NCBI GenBank assembly: GCA_018821435.1
Contig: JAHJME010000007.1
Span: forward strand, 62,001-126,000
DNA: 64,000 nucleotides
Direction of reading: 5' to 3'
Source: Alphaproteobacteria bacterium
GTDB lineage: Bacteria; Pseudomonadota; Alphaproteobacteria; Caulobacterales; Caulobacteraceae
The position numbers were made by a program, and so were the translations under genes. Position 1 is the first letter of the stretch, and each line of letters begins with the position of its first letter. Positions 57,503 through 64,000 of the stretch are shown here, piece by piece. Under the pieces are notes generated by a model that saw nothing but the letters and a program-made list of their open reading frames with translations, had not been told where the DNA came from and did not search any database.

Positions 57503-59083
57503 ATGACTTCCAAGAAGACCGGTTACCTCCTGGGCGCCGTCGCCGGCGCCGGCGTCATGGCCGCCGCGGTTGCGGGGGCAGGCATGCAGCTTCCCTCCGC
57601 CCACGCGCAACTTCCCGGCGGGCTGATCAAGGCCTCGACCGCCCCCATCTTCGCGCCGCCGCCCGGCGCGCCCATGTCGTTCGCCGACATCTTCGACCGC
57701 GTCTCGCCCGCGGTGGTGTCGATCAATGTGACCAGCCGCGTCGATCCGGCCGCCATGCGCCAGATCCCCGGCCTGCCGTTCGTTCTGCCCGGCCCGCGCG
57801 GTGGCGCTCCGGGTGGTGAGGACGGCGAGGACGGCGATCAGGGCGGCCGCACCGAGAAGGGCCAGCCGCGCCTGCCGACGCAGCAGTCGTCCGGCTCGGG
57901 CTTCTTCATCTCGGCCGACGGCTACATCGTCACCAACAACCACGTCGTCGAGAACGCCGAGAGCATCAAGGTCGTCCTGAAGGACGAGACCGAACTCGAC
58001 GCCGAGATCGTCGGCCGCGACGAGGCGACCGACCTGGCCGTCATCAAGATCAAGGGCGGCCGCGGCGGCCCGTTCCCGTTCGTGAACTTCGAGAACGCCG
58101 GAAAGCCGCGCGTGGGTGACTGGGTCATCACCGTGGGCAACCCGTTCGGCCTGGGCGGCACCGCCACGGCCGGCATCGTCTCGGCCTACGGTCGCGACAT
58201 CGGCGAGACGTTCGTCGACTACATCCAGATCGACGCGCCCATCAACCGGGGCAACTCGGGCGGCCCGACGTTCGACGTGTATGGCCGCGTCATCGGCGTG
58301 AACACCGCGATCTTCTCGCCCTCGGGCGGCTCGGTGGGCATCGGCTTCGCCATCCCCTCGGACGTGGCCGAGACGGTCACCAAGCAGCTGATCAACGGCG
58401 GCAAGATCGAGCGCGGCTACATCGGCGCCACGATCCAGAACTTCACCGCCGAGATGGCCGAGGCCCAGGGCCTCGAGGGCCAGAAGGGCGCCATCGTCGC
58501 CGACATCTCCGCCGGTGGCCCCTCGGCCCGGGCTGGGGTCCAGGTGGGCGACGTGGTCGTGGCCGTGAACGGCGCGACGGTGAAGAGCTCTTCCGACCTG
58601 ACCCGCCAGGTGGCGCGTGTCCGCGCCGGCGAGAACCTGCGCCTGGACGTGATCCGCGATGGCAAGAAGCGCACCGTGGACGTCCGCTCCGGCGTGCGCC
58701 CGTCCGAGAAGGAACTGGCGGCCAACGACAACTCCGGCGGCCCCGGCGGCCGTCCCGGCATGCCCGGCGCTGCGCCCGCGGCCAAGGCTCCGGTGCTCGG
58801 CATGTCGCTGAGCCCGCTGGACGAGCCGGCGCGCAACCGGCTCAACCTGCCGGCCGAGGTGCGCGGCGCCCTGGTCGACTCGGTCGAGCAATCGTCCGAC
58901 GCGGGTACGAAGGGCTTGCGCCGCGGCGACGTGATCACCCTGGTGAACGGCCGTGCGGTCGCGGCTCCGGCCGAGTTCGCCGCGGTGGTCGACGCCGCCA
59001 AGAAGGCCGGCCGGACCAGCGTGCTGATCGGCGTCTACCGGAATGGCCGGACCGCCTTCCTGCCGATCAAGGTTTCGGGCTAG
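57503..59083 (+). CDS. degP: periplasmic Do-family serine protease DegP/HtrA
   Basis: A 526-residue HtrA protease/chaperone of the cell envelope. Signal peptide at the N-terminus (LLGAVAGAGVMAAAVAGAG, cleavage near HAQ). The protease domain has His147 (VTNNHVVEN), Asp177 (EATDLAVIKI) and Ser252 (NRGNSGGPTF). Two PDZ domains follow (GYIGATIQNFTAEMAEA with VVVAVNGATVKSSSDL; and VLGMSLSPLDEPARNRLNL with VITLVNGRAV). GAAGG precedes the ATG. Upstream, CTTGAA at 57411 and ACCTAGGT at 57442 are possible control elements; neither is a full known promoter. The order ccm / degP / two-component pair is common in alphaproteobacteria. Confidence 0.93.
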   Translation: MTSKKTGYLLGAVAGAGVMAAAVAGAGMQLPSAHAQLPGGLIKASTAPIFAPPPGAPMSFADIFDRVSPAVVSINVTSRVDPAAMRQIPGLPFVLPGPRGGAPGGEDGEDGDQGGRTEKGQPRLPTQQSSGSGFFISADGYIVTNNHVVENAESIKVVLKDETELDAEIVGRDEATDLAVIKIKGGRGGPFPFVNFENAGKPRVGDWVITVGNPFGLGGTATAGIVSAYGRDIGETFVDYIQIDAPINRGNSGGPTFDVYGRVIGVNTAIFSPSGGSVGIGFAIPSDVAETVTKQLINGGKIERGYIGATIQNFTAEMAEAQGLEGQKGAIVADISAGGPSARAGVQVGDVVVAVNGATVKSSSDLTRQVARVRAGENLRLDVIRDGKKRTVDVRSGVRPSEKELAANDNSGGPGGRPGMPGAAPAAKAPVLGMSLSPLDEPARNRLNLPAEVRGALVDSVEQSSDAGTKGLRRGDVITLVNGRAVAAPAEFAAVVDAAKKAGRTSVLIGVYRNGRTAFLPIKVSG

Positions 59084-59111
59084 ACTCCCGCTCTCAAAGG
59101 GCGGGAATCAA

Positions 59112-59783
59112 ATGCGGATCCTGATTGTCGAGGACGACCTTGAGGCGGCCGAAGCCATGGCGCGCGGCCTCACCGAGGCCGGCCATGACTGCACACGCGG
59201 CGCGGACGGCGAGGAGGGCCTCACCGCCGCCCGCGACGGCGAGTTCGACGTGATGATCGTCGACCGCATGATGCCCAAGATGAACGGCCTCCAGCTGGTC
59301 GAGACCATCCGCCGGGAAGGGGACCGCACGCCGGTCCTGTTCCTGTCGGCCCTCGGAGAGGTGGGCGACCGCGTCGACGGCCTGCAGGCGGGCGGCGACG
59401 ACTATCTGGTCAAGCCCTACGCCTTCGCCGAGCTTATCGCCCGGATCGAGGCCCTGGCCCGTCGCCGCGACACCGGCTCGGTCCAGACGCTGCTCAAGGT
59501 GGGCGAGCTGGAGATGGACCTGATCGCGCGGACCGTTCACCGCTCGGGCAAGGAGATCGACCTGCAGCCGCGCGAGTTCCAGCTGCTGGAATTCATGATG
59601 CGCCACGCCGGCCAGTCGGTGACCCGCACCATGCTGCTGGAGAAGGTCTGGCACTACCACTTCGACCCCCAGACCAACGTCATCGACGTGCACATCTCCC
59701 GCCTGCGCTCGAAGATCGACAAGGGCTTCGACCGGCCGATGCTGCAGACGGTGCGCGGCGCGGGCTACCGGCTCGACGCGTAA
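59112..59783 (+). CDS. OmpR-family response regulator downstream of degP
   Basis: A 223-residue regulator. The receiver has VEDDLEAAEA, Asp51 in MIVDRMMPK, Ser in LFLSALGEV and Lys in LVKPYAFAEL; the winged helix has LQPREFQLLEFMMRHAGQSVTRTMLLEKVW and NVIDVHISRLRSKID, then VRGAGYRLDA. It is of the QseB/CopR-like type. ATG at 59112 has GGGCGGGAA upstream, part of a small stem. A strong hairpin follows the stop, and a second large inverted repeat lies before the kinase gene, so regulator and kinase may be made at different levels. Confidence 0.9.
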   Translation: MRILIVEDDLEAAEAMARGLTEAGHDCTRGADGEEGLTAARDGEFDVMIVDRMMPKMNGLQLVETIRREGDRTPVLFLSALGEVGDRVDGLQAGGDDYLVKPYAFAELIARIEALARRRDTGSVQTLLKVGELEMDLIARTVHRSGKEIDLQPREFQLLEFMMRHAGQSVTRTMLLEKVWHYHFDPQTNVIDVHISRLRSKIDKGFDRPMLQTVRGAGYRLDA

Positions 59784-59790
59784 GCGCCCT

Positions 59791-59820
59791 GAGCAATCGG
59801 CGGTCCGCCGCCGATCGCTC
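59791..59820 (+). terminator. terminator-like hairpin after the response regulator
   Basis: GAGCAATCGGCGG (59791-59803) pairs with CCGCCGATCGCTC (59808-59820) with one A-C mismatch and loop TCCG. It begins 8 bp after the stop. There is no T-run, so termination may be partial. Confidence 0.6.
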
Positions 59821-59838
59821 AGACTATCACTTTAGGAA

Positions 59839-59889
59839 TAGGCTATTCGTCGTGCAGAGCCTGATCCAACCTAAGCGACGAATAGCCTA
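59839..59889 (+). repeat. 14-bp inverted repeat directly before the kinase start
   Basis: TAGGCTATTCGTCG (59839-59852) and its exact complement CGACGAATAGCCTA (59876-59889) are separated by 23 bases. The second arm ends 4 bases before the ATG of the kinase, so a folded mRNA would hide the initiation region. Confidence 0.85.
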
Positions 59890-59893
59890 GGCC

Positions 59894-61300
59894 ATGGCGG
59901 TGAAGCTGCCACGCATCTTCCGGACCACGCCGTTCCGGCTGACGCTGCTGTTCCTGGCGCTGTTCGCCAGCGCGGCCTCGGCGTTCCTCGCCTACATCTA
60001 CATCGCCACCGCCGGCGAGGCGACGCGGCGCACCGACCAGGAAATCCGGCGCGAGATGCGCAGCCTGGTCGATGTCTATGACCGCGCCGGCATCGATGCG
60101 GTCAACCAGTCGCTGATCCAGCGCGCCGCCAGCGAGAAGCCGTTCCTCTACCTGCTGCTGACCAAGGACAACCGCCGCATCTCTGGCTCCATCGAGGAGA
60201 GTCCGGTGGAGGATTTCGTGGGCGAGCCGGCCTGGGCCACCTTCCAGGTGACCGACGTCGACCCGCAGGGCCACGAGGTGAAGCATCCGGCGCGCGGCCT
60301 GCAGCAGAAGCTGCGCGACGGGGAGATTCTGTTCGTCGGCGCCGACGCGGGCGAGGACGAGGCCTATGTGGCCCGGATCGTGCGCGCGCTGTGGGCCTCG
60401 GGCGCGCTGGTGGTGCTGCTGGGCCTCGCTGGCGGCGTGCTGGTCAGCCGCAACGTCTCGCGCACCATGGTCGACCTGATCAGCGTGGTGGAGCGGGTCC
60501 GCAACGGCGAGCAGGGCGTCCGCGCCCGGGTCCGCGGCGCCCGCGACGAGTTCGACGAACTGGCCCAGGGCGTCAACGACATGCTGGACCGGCTGGAGCG
60601 CTCCATGCAGGGGCACAAGCACGCCGGCGACGCCATCGCCCACGACCTGCGCTCGCCGCTGACCCGCCTGCGGGCGCGGCTGGAGACCGCCTACATCGAC
60701 GTCGAGGCCGGCAAGGGCAACGCCGAGGAGGCGCTCGCCCAGGCGCTGGACGACACCGACGGGGTGCTGAAGACCTTCGGCGCCGTGCTGTCGATCGCTC
60801 GGCTTCAGGCCGCTGGCCAGGCGCCCAACCCGACCCTGTTCGACCCCGCCGAACTGGCCGCCGACATCTCGGAACTGTACGAGCCGTTTTGCGAGGAGAA
60901 GGACCTGGAGTACGCCGCCGAGACGGCGAAGGACCTTACGATCCGCGGCAATCGCGAGTTCCTGGCCCAGGCGCTGGCCAACCTGCTGGACAACGCGGTG
61001 AAGTACACGCCGGCGGGCGGGGCGATCATGCTGCGGGTGCGCCGCCGCTCCTCGGGCGAGGTGGAATTCTCGGTGACCGACACGGGTCCAGGCGTGCCCG
61101 ACGAGGACCGCGAGCGGGTGATCCAGCGCTTCGTGCGTCTGGAGAACAGCCGCAACGAGCCGGGCGCGGGCCTGGGCCTGTCCCTGGTCGCCGCCGTCGC
61201 CGAGGCGCACGGCGGGCGGCTGGAGCTGTCGGAAGGTCCGGGCAAGGTCGGCGAGATGGGGCCCGGCCTGCGCGTGGCCTTCATCCTGCCCCGCGCATGA
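59894..61300 (+). CDS. HAMP-domain sensor histidine kinase
   Basis: A 468-residue membrane kinase. Two membrane segments (LTLLFLALFASAASAFLAYIYI near residue 20 and ALWASGALVVLLGLAGGVLV near 170) enclose a periplasmic sensor part of about 125 residues. A HAMP linker follows (SRTMVDLISVVERVRNGEQG), then HisKA with AIAHDLRSPLTRLRAR (His250) and an ATPase domain with LANLLDNAVKYTP, DTGPGVP and GAGLGLSLV. It is the likely partner of the regulator before it, but its own start is buried next to a large inverted repeat. Its stop overlaps the glnE start. Confidence 0.9.
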   Translation: MAVKLPRIFRTTPFRLTLLFLALFASAASAFLAYIYIATAGEATRRTDQEIRREMRSLVDVYDRAGIDAVNQSLIQRAASEKPFLYLLLTKDNRRISGSIEESPVEDFVGEPAWATFQVTDVDPQGHEVKHPARGLQQKLRDGEILFVGADAGEDEAYVARIVRALWASGALVVLLGLAGGVLVSRNVSRTMVDLISVVERVRNGEQGVRARVRGARDEFDELAQGVNDMLDRLERSMQGHKHAGDAIAHDLRSPLTRLRARLETAYIDVEAGKGNAEEALAQALDDTDGVLKTFGAVLSIARLQAAGQAPNPTLFDPAELAADISELYEPFCEEKDLEYAAETAKDLTIRGNREFLAQALANLLDNAVKYTPAGGAIMLRVRRRSSGEVEFSVTDTGPGVPDEDRERVIQRFVRLENSRNEPGAGLGLSLVAAVAEAHGGRLELSEGPGKVGEMGPGLRVAFILPRA

Positions 61301-64000
61301 GCTTGAGCGGTCCTGAAATGCGGCCGATGGCGGCGAACCTGCGGCCGAGCGGGCCCGTGCTGGACGCCAAGGCGGCCGAGCGGCTGCGCGGCGTGATCGC
61401 TGAGCGCATCTGGACGCCCGAGCTGGAGCAGGCCTGGCCGGCGCTGGCGCCGGTGTTCGGCGCCTCGTCCTACCTGGCCGGCCTCGCGCGGCGCGACCCC
61501 AAGCGGCTGGCGGGCCTGCTGGCGGACGATCCGGACGCGCGGCTGGCCGACATCCTGCGCCGTACCGAGGCGGTGGCGGCGACGCTGCCCGAAGCCGCCC
61601 AGGTGGCGCTGCGGATCCTGAAGCAGGAACTGCATCTGTTGACCGCCCTGGCCGACCTGGGCGGGGTCTGGGACCTGGACCAGGTGACCGGCGCGCTGAC
61701 CCGCTTCGCCGACGCCGCCGTCTGTTCCGCCCTGACCTCGGCCGCGCGCGGCGAGATCGAGGCTGGCCGCCTCACGTCGCTGGGCGCGGGCGAGCGCGGC
61801 CCGGTCCCCGGCTGGTTCTGCATCGCCATGGGCAAGCAGGGCGCGTTCGAGCTGAACTACTCCAGCGACATCGACGTCTCGGTCTTCTTCGATCCCGAGG
61901 TCCTGGGCGCCGTCCTGGCCGAGGGGGTGGAGGTGCAGGCCTTCGCCGTGCGCCTGACCCAGCGGGTGTCGGACCTGATGCAGGCCCGCACGGCCGACGG
62001 CTACGTCTTCCGCATGGACCTGCGCCTGCGGCCCGATCCCTCGTCGACGCCGCACGCCGTGCCGGTGCCGGCGGCGCTGGAGTATTACGAGACCGTCGGC
62101 CAGAACTGGGAGCGGGCGGCGTTCATCAAGGCTCGCGCCTGCGCCGGCGACATGATCGAGGCGGCGGCGTTCCTGGGCGAACTGATCCCCTACATCTGGC
62201 GCAAAAACCTGGACTTCGCCGCCATCGCCGACATCCATTCGATCAAGCGCCAGATCCATGCGCACAAGGTGGACGAGCGGGTCTCCGCCAAGGGCGTCGA
62301 CCTGAAGCTGGGGCGGGGCGGCATCCGCGAGATCGAGTTCTACGTCCAGACCCAGCAGTTGATCCTGGGCGGCCGGCATCCGGAGTTGCGCAGCCCGCGC
62401 ACCCTGGACGCGCTGCAGGCCCTGACCGCCGCCGGCCACGTGACGCCCGCCGCCGCCGCCGAGCTGACCGAGGCCTACAAGCGCCTGCGCGCCATCGAGC
62501 ACCGCATCCAGATGCTGGCCGACGAGCAGACCCACAAGCTTCCGGAGAGCGACACCGACCGCAGGCGGGTGGCGGCGCTGGCGGGCGACGCCCCCCTCCG
62601 GAGCTTCGACGCCGAGATCACCCGCACCCTGAAGGCGGTCAACGCCCGCTACGGCGAGCTGTTTGCCGAGGAGGAACAGCTATCCTCCCGCTTCGGCAGC
62701 CTGGTGTTCACCGGCGTCGACGACGACCCGGAGACCCTGGCCACCATCAAGCGGATGGGCTTCTCCGACCCGCCCCGCGTTTCGCAGACGATCCGCGCCT
62801 GGCACCACGGCCGCGTCGCCGCCACCCGCACCGAGCGGGGCCGGGAGCTGTTCACGCGGCTGGCCCCGCGCCTGCTGGAGGCTGCCAACGCCACCGGCGC
62901 GCCGGACGTGGCGTTCAACCGGTTCTGCGATTTCTTCGCCGGCATCTCCAGCGGGGTGCAGCTGCAGTCGCTGTTCCTGGCCCAGCCCAAGCTGTTCGAA
63001 CTGGTGGTCCAGGTGCTGGCCTTCGCGCCCCACCTGGCGGCCACCCTCTCGCGGCGGCCGGCGGCGATCGACGCCATGCTGGATCCGGACTTCTTCTCCG
63101 AGATCGAGATCGCCGACGAGCGCGCCGACATGGAGCGCCAGGTGGCCCGCGCGCCCGGCTTCGAGGGCGCCATGGACGTGGTTCGGCGCATCCACCGCGA
63201 ACAGGCGTTCCGCGTCGGCGTGCAGGTGATGAGCGGGTCGGCCTCGGCCGAGGTCGCCGGCCGCGCCTTCGCCGACCTGGCCGACCTGTGCATCCAGACC
63301 CTGGCGCCCGCCGCCCTGGCCGAGGCCGTGCGCATGGGCGGCGCATTCCCCGGCGACGTGGCGGTGGTCGCCCTGGGCAAGTGCGGCTCGCGGGAGATGA
63401 GCGCCAGTTCCGACCTGGACCTTATGACCCTCTACCGTGCGCCCGATCCGGCGGCGACGTCGGAGGCCAAGGGCTGGGACGCCTCCACGTTCTACGGCCG
63501 CTTCACCCAGCGGCTGATCGCGGCGCTGTCCAGCCCGACGGCCGAGGGGCAGCTCTACGAGGTGGACATGCAGCTCCGACCGTCGGGCACCAAGGGTCCG
63601 GTGGCGGTGAGCTTCGCGGCCTTCGACCACTACTACCAAGGCGAGGCCGAGACGTGGGAGCTGCTGGCCCTGACGCGGGGCCGCGTTGTCTGGGCGACCT
63701 CGGAGGGCTTCGCGGCCGACGCCCAGGCGGGAATCGAGGCGGCGCTGCGCCGCCCCCGCGATGCGAAGAAGACGGCGCGCGATGTGCGCGAGATGCGCAA
63801 ACTGCTGGAGACCGAGCGGCCGCCCAAGGGCGACTGGGACCTGAAGCTGTCGCCCGGTGGGCTGGTGGACATCGAGTTCGCCGCCCAGTTCCTGCAGATC
63901 GTCCACGCCGCCGACGGCGGCCCGCTGGCCCCCAACACCGCCGCCGCGCTGGATGCGCTGGGCGAGGCGCGCCTGGCGCCGCCCGAGCCCCTGGCCGCGC
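61297..64000 (+). CDS. glnE: bifunctional glutamine synthetase adenylyltransferase/deadenylylase, truncated by window edge
   Basis: The first 901 codons of GlnE, which adds and removes AMP on glutamine synthetase in response to nitrogen signals through PII. Both nucleotidyltransferase domains are seen: the deadenylylating N-terminal one with GKQGAFELNYSSDIDVSVFF (from about residue 179) and the adenylylating C-terminal one with GKCGSREMSASSDLDLMTLY (from about 694). The linker has GRGGIREIEFYVQ, and the last part SPGGLVDIEFAAQFLQ. The frame is open to the right edge. ATG at 61297 overlaps the kinase stop. The order kinase / glnE is common in the group. Confidence 0.95.
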   Translation, partial: MSLSGPEMRPMAANLRPSGPVLDAKAAERLRGVIAERIWTPELEQAWPALAPVFGASSYLAGLARRDPKRLAGLLADDPDARLADILRRTEAVAATLPEAAQVALRILKQELHLLTALADLGGVWDLDQVTGALTRFADAAVCSALTSAARGEIEAGRLTSLGAGERGPVPGWFCIAMGKQGAFELNYSSDIDVSVFFDPEVLGAVLAEGVEVQAFAVRLTQRVSDLMQARTADGYVFRMDLRLRPDPSSTPHAVPVPAALEYYETVGQNWERAAFIKARACAGDMIEAAAFLGELIPYIWRKNLDFAAIADIHSIKRQIHAHKVDERVSAKGVDLKLGRGGIREIEFYVQTQQLILGGRHPELRSPRTLDALQALTAAGHVTPAAAAELTEAYKRLRAIEHRIQMLADEQTHKLPESDTDRRRVAALAGDAPLRSFDAEITRTLKAVNARYGELFAEEEQLSSRFGSLVFTGVDDDPETLATIKRMGFSDPPRVSQTIRAWHHGRVAATRTERGRELFTRLAPRLLEAANATGAPDVAFNRFCDFFAGISSGVQLQSLFLAQPKLFELVVQVLAFAPHLAATLSRRPAAIDAMLDPDFFSEIEIADERADMERQVARAPGFEGAMDVVRRIHREQAFRVGVQVMSGSASAEVAGRAFADLADLCIQTLAPAALAEAVRMGGAFPGDVAVVALGKCGSREMSASSDLDLMTLYRAPDPAATSEAKGWDASTFYGRFTQRLIAALSSPTAEGQLYEVDMQLRPSGTKGPVAVSFAAFDHYYQGEAETWELLALTRGRVVWATSEGFAADAQAGIEAALRRPRDAKKTARDVREMRKLLETERPPKGDWDLKLSPGGLVDIEFAAQFLQIVHAADGGPLAPNTAAALDALGEARLAPPEPLAA

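Overview
The window is a 64 kb piece of a G+C-rich alphaproteobacterial chromosome, almost certainly from Caulobacter or a very close relative. The reasons are a DivJ-type cell-cycle kinase, a MucR regulator, a CtrA-family regulator whose DNA-recognition helix looks like that of CtrA, perfect CtrA and CcrM sites in intergenic DNA, a TonB-dependent receptor of the kind this group has in large numbers, and the gene order feuNPQ-like / ccmI-E-F-H / degP / response regulator / kinase / glnE. Nearly all DNA is coding, third codon positions are strongly G/C, and long antisense frames are therefore common artefacts. I see no phage, insertion sequence, integrase or CRISPR array.

Layout. 1-432 is the start of an exported protein gene running off the left edge. 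793-8593 holds a TonB-dependent receptor with its own terminator, then two TPR-sulfotransferases and a two-lobed aspartic protease with a possible lipoprotein signal. 8617-11242 has sppA and a GST, followed by tRNA-Pro(CGG) and tRNA-Gln(TTG). 11855-18302 is a signalling block: a lone receiver, a CtrA paralogue, a CckA-like soluble kinase, a UrcA-family protein preceded by four 11-bp-phased repeats, a membrane winged-helix/TPR regulator, and a FixJ/FixL-like pair without an obvious haem pocket. 18463-31156 is metabolic and mixed: GNAT enzymes, oligopeptidase B, a trypsin-like protease, MaoC dehydratase, acyl-CoA synthetase, enoyl-CoA hydratase, MucR, a PAS protein, GST, an ArsR/SRPBCC pair and SufE. 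31198-33763 has divJ with a divergent soluble kinase. 33820-42875 has small conserved proteins, a PEP-CTERM protein, an oxidoreductase, prfC, RsmC-like and RsuA-like enzymes, and an uncharacterised gene behind a perfect CtrA box. 42877-45358 is an ABC importer with an unusual repeat-rich leader region; 45905-49303 has an Uup-type ATPase, a YcgN protein and a DnaJ-like chaperone. 49367-64000 is the conserved block of PepSY protein, FeuP/FeuQ-like pair, unknown gene, cytochrome c maturation genes, DegP, a second two-component pair and glnE, which is cut by the right edge.

How the parts may work together. The window is rich in phosphorelay genes: six histidine kinases and five response regulators. 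DivJ, MucR, the CtrA paralogue and the CtrA-box gene all touch the cell-cycle circuit. The most novel-looking pieces are the CtrA-paralogue/CckA-like module, the phased repeat array in front of urcA, the sulfotransferase-aspartic protease operon beside a TonB receptor, and several long hairpins placed between co-oriented genes. Family assignments come from reading motifs in the translations; no database search was possible.
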